DNA of 64,000 nucleotides, from assembly GCF_015832195.1 (NCBI RefSeq), contig NC_052017.1, positions 47,693,652-47,757,651 of the forward strand. Direction: 5' to 3'. Within the stretch, counting starts at the first letter, position 1. Every line of letters starts with the position of its first letter. Both the position numbers and the translations under genes were made by a program. Shown piece after piece: positions 47,456 through 59,476 of the stretch. This DNA comes from Motacilla alba alba (lineage: Eukaryota > Chordata > Aves > Passeriformes > Motacillidae). The notes beneath the pieces are model-generated. The model did not search any database. It was given only the letters and a program-made list of their open reading frames with translations, and had not been told where the DNA came from.

Positions 47456-48264
47456 ATCAATCACTGGTGTTGCTATTGTAACAGGTGACACTAACAAAAC
47501 CAAACAAGACACCAGCATGAAACATTGGATTGTCTGTGTGAAGCCGCCCTTTAATGGCTCATCACTGCTCTTAACTGATGAACAGGCAGAGTCTGACAAC
47601 AAATTTGTTTCTTTATTTCCAGAGTGTATTTGGGGAGTCTCAGGTACGTATATTTCCTTTGCAGTGTCCAGTAAAATGCAGCCCTCTCTGGTTCCTGATT
47701 CATTGGGCCATGTCAGGAATTCTGCTGGGTTATTTTAGCTTGAGTTTTGGGACCTGATCACCTAAATAATGGATTCCAGCTGTTCCACGGCTGCTGCAGG
47801 GCAGCAGTGAGGGACAGACTGCAGGTCCCTGTCCACACTGGGTGCAGGACTTGTGCTCTTGAATCCAGGGTTTGAGCCTGTGTCAGAAATGGCTTCACTG
47901 GGCTTGGCAGGGTGCACTTTGCAGAAGTATATGGGTCTGATTTCAAGTCTATAGAAATAAATCTAAATTTTTATGATGGATGAAAATTCATTCTCCTTCT
48001 TGAGTTAAACTGACCTTCATCTACAGGTGTCCTAACAAACAGGCAGGACAGGGAGAAGCAGGAGGTTATTTCCTTCTGTTATTTGAGGACAAGACTTTGG
48101 TGGGGTTGTTCAAGAGGGAAAAGACAAGGAAGTTGCCTAGGTGTTGTGGTGTGTGTGCTTGCAGTACATCCTTCTTTCACAAGAGGTCTCTCTGTTGTCT
48201 TCCAAAGCTCGGGAGAGATGAATTTGCTAAGAAAAAGTTCAGCTATGAGGGAGCCCCTATGCAG

Positions 48265-48359
<95 letters not shown>

Positions 48360-48387
48360 CATTATTATTATTATTATTATTATTATT
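48265..48387. repeat. (ATT)n microsatellite, about 41 units
   Basis: A run of ATT triplets of about 123 bases with one interruption, where a C replaces a T at 48360. The long open frames crossing it (poly-Ile, poly-Leu or poly-Asn) are artefacts of the repeat. Its length and near purity suggest high mutability, and the assembled length may be imprecise. Confidence 0.97.
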
Positions 48388-49769
48388 TACTACTTCTATT
48401 TTTTTAAAATTCTTTGGGTACATAAAATGGTGCCAGACTGGGACAACATGTACACAACTCAGATTTTTTTTTCTTTACATAGACCATCTCTTCTAGCAGC
48501 ATATACTGTTAGAATTGTTGGATTTCAAAATCAAATGGAATTGAAGTGGTCGTGCTTGGAAAGGAAATAGGTTATGGGATCTGTTAGACCCTCCCCTTCT
48601 TATAAAATTTTCCAGTTCTTTGGGTTAAGTGTACTGTTCTGTTGCAACAACAGAAACAACAATTTAAAAAAATAAAGTCTCATTCCCAGAAACTTGAACT
48701 ACCAAAATGACAGTGTTGCTGGCTATGTAGCAGCTGGAACTTGTTCGGGTTGTAAGCAGTTTCAAATACACTGTTTGCTTTTTCAGCACCTCTCTGCCCT
48801 GTGCTTTGCTCCTAGTTTTAGTATGTGCCAGAAAGCAGAACTCAAGACCCAGAACTATCAACATTTCTGGTGGAAAGCCTGCACCAGAAGGGGGTCTGAT
48901 GTAGGAGTGAAGGAGTCAGAGGCAGGGATTTGTGACCTGAGGTGGACCATGGGCTGTAATGCTCCTTACGGGTAGTTCTTTTTCTTGTGAACATGTTTGT
49001 CTCAAAAATAAGGGGTAAGCAAGGGGAGACAAAGTTCTATGAAGGCACCAAGTAAAATGGAAATTAATTTTCTTTATGTTTTCACTTTTCACCTGTAGGT
49101 GGAAGTTGGAGCCCTTTGTGCTGGCAGTGTCTGAAGGACAGAGTCCTCTGGGCACTGCCTGACACTGGGAAGTGCTCATGGCCCTGGGGGTGACCTCCTT
49201 CCCCTGCCAGAGGTGGTCACTGAGCTGGCAAGGAGGTTTGCTCTGGGCTAGCATTGCTTTCTCTTCCCTGGTGTGAGTTCTGCAGCATTTGCTCTGTTTT
49301 CTTGGTACTGCTGGCTGTTTCTTAGTAAAAGGCACGAGATCTTGGGACTTCTAAATGGGTGTTGTCTGAGAAATCCTGTGGTGGGCATTAATAGCTATGG
49401 ATGTGGGAGACTGTGTGTGCACAGGTGAGGGATTACACCAGTGGAGTAGTGGCAAAGTCAAAGGACACTTGGGTACTAAAAAGGATCATAATTTCTCTAA
49501 TTTGGTGTTCTGGACACTAAATGGGCTGGCTTGAATTGTTGTTAAGTAGTTATCTTTAAAATAGATTTCCTGTCTAGAAAATACTTTTAACAAGAAAGTA
49601 TTCTCTGCAGATGCTCTTGAAAGACTTGTAGAAGCTGTTCACATGCATAGCTTGAGGGAAAAAACTACACATAAAATGTAATATGCTTTTCACATGTCAA
49701 GGAGAAGAAATGGCTAGAGCTCTCTGAAACCATGAAAAAAAAAAGTTTGTTCTGTAAGTGGTGGCTACC

Positions 49770-49789
49770 TGGTCTGAATGTTCAGACCA
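49770..49789. repeat. 9-bp perfect inverted repeat
   Basis: 'tggtctgaa' and 'ttcagacca' separated by TG. Its short length makes it possible by chance. Confidence 0.7.
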
Positions 49790-50431
49790 AGAGAATAAGG
49801 GTGAATTTTCTAGATCTGCTGTGCAGATTTTGTCCAAAAATAGGTCATTATGGCCCCTGAAAGTCTGTTAGCATCTGACAGGTGTTGGGCATGAGACTGT
49901 GTCTGGTGGGTTTGGCAATGTGTTGAGTATTTGTGTACGTACATAATCTATGAGCAAGCAGGGGGTCTGCTCCTTATGTTCACCACTGAAAGGGGGTTTG
50001 ATATCCAGCTTTATAGACCATGCATAGCATTCAGTTGTGTAGGAAGCCAAGGAAGACATTTTGGACGGAAGCCTTTTAGAAAGACACTTTATTTTTTTAA
50101 ATGTAAGTGCATCCAAGACTGTAGAGCTTTAGGCCTTAGCTTAAGAAAGAATTGTGGGAATAAACAAATTTTGTTACAGTCCATTACCTGAGGCCTGGTT
50201 ACATCCTTGGAGGACACAGAGAAGCTTCAGAAGACAAACCAGAGACTCCTGTGCTTTCCCAATGTTTATCCCTGCCCCTGTGTTGCAGATGTTGCCTTGA
50301 GCAGGTTTCTCCTGCAGTTTGTTTCCAATATAGAAAAACCTGCAGATATTACTGGCTCCCATCGCATTTCAAATCTGGGGGGATACTTACTGGATACACT
50401 GCCTTATGTGTACAAATTCCTCTCATCCTTC

Positions 50432-50467
50432 TTTTTTTTTTTTTTTTTTTTTTTTCTTTTTTTTTAA
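50432..50467. repeat. Poly-T tract with one C
   Basis: T24, C, then about T11. It is followed at about 50497-50540 by a CAAA/CCCA-rich stretch. No retroposon body is visible on either side. Confidence 0.88.
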
Positions 50468-53400
50468 TATTAGTTTTATAAATCCCCTGAAAAGAATACC
50501 AAAACAAAACACCCTAACAAAAACAAAAACCCCACCCAAAATATTGAGAGTAAGAAACTAACTGAAGGAAAAGAATCTCAACATGTAGTAATGAGGCTTG
50601 AGATCAGCCATACTCACAAATTCACAAGAAAAAAATTTTGGGATTGAGTCATTTATGTGTGTTAAAAAAAGCTGCCAAGTAGTTTCTGTTAGAGAAACAG
50701 CTGATTGCATGAGTCCAGAAAATGTCTGAATGGGAGCAATCTGTATTATCCAGGCCTATTTGGGTTTGTCTTGCCATGAATGGAGCATAAATGGCGATAT
50801 GGTTCTACTTGAAGCTCCAGAAACCCCTAACGTTTATGTAGGTTTTAAAATTGGAGCTCTGAATTTATCTGCTCCCATTTGAAAAGACATCTGAGTTTAC
50901 ATATCTATTATACATATCATATTCTTTCAGCTCTTAAAAATAATTAAAAAATGGGTTTGAAAGGGAACTAAATATAACATTAAAAAAAAAAGCCTTCTGG
51001 GTTGTTTCTGGTTTTGCTCTATCCTATTTGCTAGAAAAGCACTTAAATTCTGATTAGGTTGACTCATAAGGTAAAATTGTAATGTAACATGTTATCCTGT
51101 ATACTACTCTGATTATCCTTTATGAGATGGAATGTCACACCTGCCAAAGTGTTAAACATAAAATATTTTTATATGGCATCTTTGATCTCAAACCACTCCA
51201 TGAAACATTGAAATGATGCTCTAAACTTCCAGATGATGGGGACAATTACTGCTGGGTGAGTCATGTTTTCGGAAATGATTAAGGATTTGGGATTTGGACC
51301 CAGAAGCCTGTTCCTCCTCTTATGCTGTCCGCTGTAGTAAGGAAAGTTTCTGGTGTGTTGTAGGGAACAACTGTTTGGCTCACATGGTTTAAATCAAATC
51401 AGGATCAAAGCACTTATGATTATCTAGTAAACCAACAATTGGTGAGCATTAGTATCAGCTGCACAACAGGTAAACCATGGGACTAGATACTTTCAAGATG
51501 CTAATTAGAGACTAAAAGTGTCTAAACTTCCTCTTACAACTAACCCTCCTAACTTTCTGGCAATGCTGAACTGAGGTTTACCTGCTGCTGTTACCATTCT
51601 CTCCTCAGTCCTGTACATTTTCATCCATCTTTCACAGCTGATTCCAAGCTGATGCCTTTCCTCAAGTCTCTACAGAATTCCCCATCCATTTCTGTTTGAT
51701 CCATCTGATGGTTGTCTTGGGCAAACTCTGTGAACTCTTGTTAATTTTCTCCCCGCAATGTGAGTTTTGAGGCAGGCACTGTCTCAGCACAGGGTTCTCA
51801 GGACTTGCAAGCATGGTTTACTCCTGCATCCCTTTTACACCATCCCTTTTTATCCAGGGGCAGGTACCCTCATGCTGCTGTAATTTCTGCTTCTTTCTAG
51901 AACTGGGAGAAAAAAAAGATCTCTTGATGGAGAATTTTAAAGCACCTAAGTGGCCTAGACACACCAAATCATGTCACTTTGTGAAACTGGGACTCAACAT
52001 CCCAAGACGCTGTTGAGAAAGCTCAAGACTGTGATTTTTTCTAAGGACTCTTTCAGCAAAGAGCACCTGGAGTGAAAAATGCAGTGAGCTCTTCAGCATA
52101 ATGTGCAGCTTCAGGTCTTGTAAGCTCAGCTGTGGGCCCATCAGCCCACTGCACATATTGGATCCCGGAGCATTTGGCACAGGAATGTAAAGAGGTTGCC
52201 CTCAGCAGCTCAGCCTGGCCACAGCTGTGCCTTGTTCTGTGGCTGGAGCTGGGGAAGGAGCTTCCTCACTGCAAACAGTGATTCCTGGAAACCACTGATG
52301 GCTCATGGAAACCACTGTTTCAGGTGGCAGAATGACCACTCATGCACACAGGAAGCCTTGGCGCACGTTCCAGCAGGGATGAATTCCTCATGCTAGTGCC
52401 CAGTTACTGGGTTAAGTGTCCTTGCAATCTTCCTCAGGGCAGCAACGAACTGTGAGTGAGATGGCTTCCTTACAAAAGCACTCAGGCTCAGGCACAGGGT
52501 GTTACTGAAGCCTGAGGAACAATCAGGTCCCCAGGCAGCAGCACAGTCCTTACAATTGCTGTCTCCTGCTGTATTTTTGAGAGAGAAGTTAGCACTTGCA
52601 GATTGTCTGTGCAGGTGTTCTTGTCTGCATTTTCCTTTCTAGACTGCACGAAGGACACTCTCCCTTCTCTCAGCCGAGGTTGCCCTGCCAGAAAAAGCAC
52701 TGAGCTTTGACACATCTTGGGAATATGGAAACAAACAAAATGAGGAGCGGTAAAAATGAATTTCCTTTGAAATTCAAATGTCAGAGAAATAAACACATCT
52801 AATATGTGTCAATTTGACATGCAGAATTGTTTTCTGACAGGATCCATGAATCCTTGCCTGGAAATTTAATCATAAAAGATATCCATTAAATGCACCCAGT
52901 ACTGATAAAGCTATTTAGACACTAGTTCAATAAATATTAGGCCACTCTTTTGGGAGTGTATGTTCCACTAACAAATATGCCTCAAACTCTTAAATTCTTG
53001 TGGTCCAGGTCAGATATTCTATTTTAAGTTATCTATTTTTAAGTTATCTATTTTTCCTTGAAGCTACTTAGAATTTTCTTTGTGCTTGAGTGAATCTTTC
53101 ATTGAATTCAATGCCTGTGATGATGACAAGGGTTTTTAATACCTTTACAAAGAAACTATACTTATAATCATCCAGTTACTGTGGTTCAGAGAGCCAAGGC
53201 TATATTTATCCTGCCATAAACTACTCAGGGGTTACGTAGTTGTGATAAGGCCCTTTCTTGATGGATTTTCCTAATGTCTGTTCTGAGCTTGGGGAGAAGC
53301 TGCAGGGGATGAGGCACCTCCCTGGTGTATTCATTTCAACATCCTGCCTTGGACATGTGGCCTCTCCCATGGTAGGAGCTACTCGTTTGTTGTCTTCCAC

Positions 53401-55380
53401 CAATTTTTCTAATTGCAGGGGGAAAATCACAGCTTTGCTTCTTTCTTGGAAAAAAGGAAGCTTAGATTCTGGAGAATGGAAAAGGGGCTGTTTTCGTCCA
53501 GGCTTAGAAGCACAGCTGTGCAAAGTTCTCCATGTCCATCTCTTTCCTCTACGTCTTGCATTCTCTGTGGGGTTTGTGGCATATGACCTGCTTGTGCAGC
53601 CTTCTGGGGCACACTGCAATCACAGGCTGCAGGCAGGGCTGTCACACACTGGTGATGCTGCTTCTGGGGAAATGCAAACAACTCACTGGCTAACTCTCTT
53701 GTACAGCAAAACTCCAGGAAAACTGTACGTGGATGTGTACATGGAGAAGGAATGCTGATTTGTGAGACACACAACAGAGCCAGAAAGCAGACAACCTGTT
53801 TTCTCTAGGTTAAGCAGGTGATAACGTGTGTGTTTGCCCCAAACTTGAACTGAGCCTAAACATAAAGGGACAGAGTAGTTTGAGTATTTTCCAGCCTTTT
53901 TGCTGCTCAGCTGCTTGGCTAAGTTCCTTTCCAATCCCCAGCCAAAGTTAATAATAATTAAGGGCCTAATCTAGAAGCTCATGGAAGCCAATGAACATTT
54001 TCTGTGACTAACAGAGAGGTCCTCTCAGAAGACTCTATCTGCTTTTTCACTCACCAGAGACCCAGTAGAAGAAGGGTGTGTGTTTGCATTGAATGGAGAC
54101 ATTACCTCTGGGATGCTGGTATCATCCTGACCCAAGCAAAGGCCATCTCTGCCTGTCTTTCTGCTTTCAGGACCTAACCAAAATGGCCTTGTGACTTTGT
54201 CCCTTTAATACAGGCTGGGGCATTTTGCAGAGCAGTGACAATGTGCTTTCCCTGAGGCTGAAGACAGGATGTGCTTTCAGCCCAGACTCGCTGGATCCTT
54301 CTGGGGCTGCTAAAAGATTTTAAGCAGCTCAGACTAGAAAAACCCAAAACCAAATGGTCTCAATTATATCTATGCTATAAGGTGAAAATTGGGTCTGAGG
54401 ACTGGTTGGAGTAGATTACTTGCTGGTTTTATCTCCAGCTCAAAGCATGCACTCTGTAAGGAGGAAGAGCCAGACCTGGGGTTAGGCTACTCCTCTACCT
54501 GGTAAGGTTTAGTCACTTTGACCAATTTTCCCCCTCACTGGGACTGTTTCACAGGTGGGTAAAAGCAGTACAATCCCCTTGTCTCACCAGGACAGAGGTG
54601 AACACAGCCAAAAATCCTCAGTACAGGGAGTGGCAGAGCTGGAGATAAAACTCAGGAGCCAGACTTTCAGGATCAGAGAAGCATCGCTGCAGGTGGAGGC
54701 TCCCATAAATCTGCCATATCTCTGTCTCTTACGATGTTCAGCCATCACTAACACATTGTGAGGGCTTCTGTCTGCAGAGAGGCCAGTGTCCTGTCCATTG
54801 ACAGAGCGATTTAACTGAGGGAAATTAGGGAAATCTCTATTTGATAGGTAGCTTACTTGATCTGTTAAAATGAATACTCGCAGTACATACAATGACTTGA
54901 ATTTTGACCTTGATATAAATGACAACTTATTAAAATGTGTGTCATGCTGTAGAGTGTATCTGAGCTTGGAGCACTCCTTCACAATCACTTCTCCTGGGAT
55001 ACAGGGATTTTCAACACATTACTTTCATGGCAGTCGATACCCTATTAAGGTGATAGCAAACCTTAGTGACTGTAATTTAGCATCAAGTCTGAAGTGAGGT
55101 AACCAATTTGCTTACCTAATGATATAATCAATAGGCACAGAAATGGTGCAAGGGCAAGTCTGTGTTTTTCTGCTAGCTGCTGGCAAGACAAGCAGCAATG
55201 TAACTTAATGAATTACATGAACTGCCTGTTGTGTGACTTGAGAGTCATTAAAGATTTTAAAAAAAATTGCACATCTCTTGGGAAAGCTACCAAAGTGCTT
55301 TGGAGGGCAGAGCAATATCTCAAATCAATTACCATTGGCAGACTATTATGTTGGATTTCTTATGATATTTTTGTGAGACA

Positions 55381-55432
55381 GATATATATATCTATCTAAT
55401 ATAGATATGTAGATATATATATACACACACAC
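55381..55432. repeat. AT-rich simple repeat with inverted symmetry
   Basis: Runs of TA and GATATA units followed by a short CA run. 'tatatatatcta' (55383-55394) and 'tagatatatata' (55410-55421) are reverse complements, so the tract could extrude a hairpin. This is typical of AT microsatellites. Confidence 0.85.
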
Positions 55433-58212
55433 TTTTTTTCCTCCAACCTACCAGCTCTGTTGTCAGTGAGAAACCTGCAGGAAACTCTCATCTGGCTTTC
55501 TCAGTGTTGAGAACCTCCCCTAGGTAGTAGCTAAGATAGGAGTCAGGGCTTTTAATTTACTCCCATCATTTTATCACCCATTTTATCAATTGTGATTACC
55601 AGTCTTGCCAATTGGTTGGTGCCTCCACTTTCCATTGGCGCCACTTCTATGCCCAGGGAAGTGGGTGAGCTCACAAGATCACTTCACAATAGCTGCAGTG
55701 CCTCTAACCCATGCAGAGTAAAACCCAGTCTGCCGCATTTGTCCTTGTCCAAATTAAATCAGTGGAGAGGCAGGAGAAATTTTGAGAATGCCAGGAAAAG
55801 CCCTGACTTTTGACACTGAGTTGCCCTGTCCTCCCACAAATGAATCTCTTGGTGAGAATGGTTCTGATGTGTTGGTACAAAGCCAGGCTGATTTGACTAT
55901 ACCAAGTGCTTGCACTGTTTTGAAACGTCTGCTGAGCAAACTTAAATTAAAACAGCTTAAGCAGGTGCAGCTGTTTATCCGGGGAGTTACAATAGTGCCT
56001 TTAGTGCCTGATCTGAGCTACATTTGGGTATGCTGCAAACTCTGTGGTGGGTTATGCCTGAGTTTCACTCTCTTTTGCCTCAGTTCAAAGCAGAAATATG
56101 CTGGTGAAACATTGCCATCACCTATCTTCTCCAGGGGCATGCTAAGTCTTCAATTAACTTTTGGGAGGCATAAGTTACAATTGCTTTTGCGCCACCAGAG
56201 TGGAAGGTTGGCTGTAGCATCAATCGTGCTGGTGCTCCTGTTCTCCAAAAGCCATCTGACCAGCTGATCCTCCTGAGATACAGACTACTGAATTGGACTG
56301 TCTGACAACTAACAGCAGGGAAAGAATAATGTCAAAAACATGTGGGTATTAGCAAAAAGAAATAATATTGCTTCAGTATCACAAAAGATTTTCACAAAAG
56401 ATACTACTTCAGTATCAGATCTTCACAAAAGAGGTGATGAAAATACCTGGAAGATTCCACGTTTTGTTCCTTCCACACTGACTGGGGGACTTAGCAATGA
56501 ATGGGGGGCTTAAAAATGAATGGAGAAAATCTTTGTCTGGGGTGCAGGCAATTCCCTGCAGTCTGCTTTGCACATCTTCCTAATCTTCCTAATCTGTGGT
56601 TCCCTGTTAGCTATTGTGTTAGCCTTCACTCCTGTCTGAATAAACTCCATCGAGCCTGCAGCTATTTTTAGAACACTGCCTCGAGGTACCCAGTCGGAAG
56701 CTGCCTGTTTGCCTTGTGTTAATGGAAGTCAGGCCCAATTATATGCATGTGGGGGAGAAGCTGTTTCCTCTTGCTCATAATGAAGTCTGACCTTTCCCAG
56801 GATCTGTCTTGTCTGTTTATTCAATAACACACTACCCATCACACTAAGGAGAGAAATGGAAAAATCCCCAGCCCAGCACAATGGCAGCCATCTGCCTTCT
56901 GTTTAAGCAGCTAATGATGATAAAGCACAGGTATGAAGCAAGCAAATGTGACTGTATATAAGTGGGCAGCTTTGACCCTTTGGCAGAAGGAGCATTTCAG
57001 CTGCAGTATTGGATTGAAATTCTCTCACATTCAGCCTGGAGAAGCAGCTGTGGCCATGGGGTTCTTGTGTGCTGGTCACAGTGGTCTTTCTCCGTAGGGA
57101 TCAGTCTCTGAGAGGATCCCATACTCCTGGGCCAGTGTAGTATGGTTGTGGGTGGGGATGTCCCTGTATCCTTTGTGTCTTAGGGCTGCAGTGCCAACAG
57201 GGGAACTGGATTTCTGCGTGATAATTTTGCAAGAAAAGTGTCATGGAAATGCAAAATTGTGCTCTTGGGTAGGATGTGAGTGTGTAAACCACACAGAGTC
57301 TTTTGAAAATTTTACCCCTTAGCCTTTGTCCATGATACCTCTAAGCCCATTTTTTCTCCTGTTGTTTTAATCCCTGTGTGTGTGTGTGCATGAAGATGAG
57401 GCAGCTGCCAGCTGCTAAATTACTGGAACAAAGGCAAGTTTTCTAAAGCATTTTATATAACACTTGTTCACTTCCTTTTGATGAATGATTCATTAATGTC
57501 TCTGTTTGAGATAATTATTACAACGGCTATAACCTTTTTAATTATTTGAATGAACACAAAATATTTCAAAGAAAATTTCTGGAAGGACCTAATTCATGAC
57601 CATTAAAAGAGGTGTGGCTCTCAGCAAGCTATATGTGCATTAAAAAGCAATATTATATTTGCCACAAGGCCTGCAGAGCAACAAAATCTCCCTAAATGTT
57701 TGTTTAAGAAGCTGATGCATTTTTATTGATGCTTAGGAAAAACCTCCATTGTTTTCCTTGGCTGCTCCTGGATCTGCCAGGCACAACTCTGAAATTAAAC
57801 CACCAGGGAAGCTCTGAGGCCTGTTCCAGTGTGTGACCACCAGAGGCTGTGTTTAGTTTCTCCCTTTCTTTTTCAAACCCAGGAATAAAAGTTTGCCCTG
57901 TGGAAGGCAGAGATGATATGTTATCCCCCCAAAAAACCAGTGAGCGGGAAGGGGCTGGCACAGCCCTGCAGTCTGCAGTGGGGAGTGAAAAGGGACTGAC
58001 AAGACACAAAAAAGGAAAGAAGGGAGAAAAAAGGGGTCAAGAAGGAAGACTAAAGTAGCTTTGGTAATTGAGAGTGTGCTGCAGCCTTCTTCCACTGTCC
58101 TGGGCGAAGCATGGTGGAAGCAAAGTTCTTGAGGTGCAAGATTGGTCCAGTGATGCCACCCATGGCCAAAAAGCCATGGCCTTCTAAAGGAGGCTGATTT
58201 GCTCGACTTGTG

Positions 58213-58283
58213 ATATCTGCAGTCAGCAGATATTGTGAAGAATAATACAAGAATAATATATAAGAATAATACATAAGAATATA
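58213..58283. repeat. 8-bp hairpin plus AAGAATAATA repeats
   Basis: 'atatctgc' (58213-58220) and 'gcagatat' (58226-58233) flank a 5-base loop. About three imperfect copies of 'aagaataatayata' follow directly (58239-58283). Probably a slippage-derived minisatellite beside a small hairpin. Confidence 0.75.
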
Positions 58284-59327
58284 ATCTCTGCTCTGCTAAA
58301 TCTGGGCCTGGGCCACTTAGTTCTTTGTTTTGTGTAGTGGCTTTTCTGCCCTCACAGGAATCTCAGGGAGAGCACAGCAACTTGCTTTAAACACGGTTTT
58401 CCCTACAGTGTCCTAGATATTTCCTGACAGTTTAGTTTTAATTTTGCTGTAGATATTAATGGTTAGAAATGTTTTGAAACCCTCATGCCCTAGCCAGTTG
58501 GACGAATCTGAGATGGTGGCATTACTGTTCAAAACCTTTTTTGAAGATAGTGCTTTCTAAACTGCTGCAAATTTTTGCTCATTTGAAGTACTTCCTCTTC
58601 TCTTCCAAAAAGTTTTTCGGTTAGCATCAGCCTCTCATTAATATATTGGAAGGATAGAAGGGCCATTGGATTGCCTAAAATAAGCACAATTTCAATTTAA
58701 TATTCTCTGAATTAATTATTTTTAAATACTGAAGCCTGAGAATGACAACATCATTTTTCTAAAACCAGGATTTCAAGAATTCTCACGGATAAACTTGTGT
58801 CCATCAGGTGTTTTTATCATTTCATAGAAAATGCTGTTACTGAAGTGTCAGTAACTAATAGTTTAATAAGAGTTTGGCATGAGAGCTAGTAATTTGATGG
58901 ATTGCTTATAAACCTGCCTCATAACAGTACAGTAATAACAGATAGATATGTTACTGATCCGACCTCCCTCTAGAAGATCAGTAGGTGAGTTTAACCATGT
59001 GTGGAGGGCAGTGTGATGGCACTGCCCATCCAGCTGCAATGCAGGAGCATTGTCACTCATCAAAAAACTCTGGGTGAAACTTCACAGGCAGGATTAGTGT
59101 TCCCAGGGATTAGCCATGGGAGCACTGGCTGCTTGCTCAGGCAGTAGCTCTGAAGGGATCAGGCTCAGGAAACTACCTTCCTCTTCTGCCTTCTTAAGAC
59201 TGACAATTGTGTCACTCTAACTGACAGCAGTGGAAGTTTCCTGATGCAACAGGATGCAGTGGGGAGTAGGAAGGGCACAAGCCATTTTGTGAAAGGGTTC
59301 TGTAAAGAACTCCTAGCCTGCCATCCC

Positions 59328-59476
59328 CTTTTTCTTTTTCTTTTTCTTTTTCTTTTTTTTTCTTTTTCTTTTTCTTTTTCTTTTTCTTTTTCTTTTTCTT
59401 TTTCTTTTTCTTTTTCTTTTTCTTTTTCTTTTTCTTTTTCTTTTTCTTTTTCTTTTTCTTTTTCTTTCTTTTTTTC
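59328..59476. repeat. (TTTTTC)n hexanucleotide array
   Basis: About 149 bases of nearly pure TTTTTC units, with two imperfect places (an extra T run near 59354-59360 and a shortened unit near the right end). One strand is entirely pyrimidine, so it is a candidate for triplex (H-DNA) formation. The open frames through it (Ser-Phe or Lys-Glu/Lys-Arg repeats) are artefacts. Confidence 0.96.

Larger units (their letters stand above)
37661..48264. other. Intergenic DNA, no gene seen
   Basis: Ordinary, moderately AT-rich sequence with short chance open frames only (the longest, 41742-42119, matches nothing I know). It holds a CR1 scrap at about 42654-42710, poly-T tracts at 46507-46522 and 47093-47116, and a CAAA-rich stretch at about 47389-47455. 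Slightly GC-richer sequence at about 45270-45600 and 46100-46450 shows no exon signals that I can support. By mammalian synteny STAC would lie further on in this direction, but none of its exons is recognised. Confidence 0.6.
48388..59327. other. Intergenic DNA, no gene seen
   Basis: No coding exon, RNA gene or transposon recognised. Noticeable items are a poly-T tract (50432-50467), a perfect 9-bp inverted repeat at 49770-49789, an AT/TA/CA simple repeat at about 55381-55432, a 36-base-spaced duplication at about 56371-56430, and a hairpin with an adjoining AATAAT-type repeat at 58213-58283. The two longest open frames (53258-53758 and 55782-56267, about 160 codons each) are within chance expectation for this length and match no family I know. 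Confidence 0.6.

Noticed and set aside
48083..48570. Open frames rich in Ile, Leu or Asn runs
   Set aside because: Pure translation of the (ATT)n microsatellite.
53258..53758. 166-codon open frame
   Set aside because: Length is within chance for 64 kb in six frames; no recognisable domain, promoter or splice signal; another frame on the opposite strand is equally open.
55782..56267. 161-codon open frame with hydrophobic stretches
   Set aside because: No known family, no splice or promoter support; hydrophobic parts come from T-rich sequence. Coding potential could be tested by cross-species substitution patterns.
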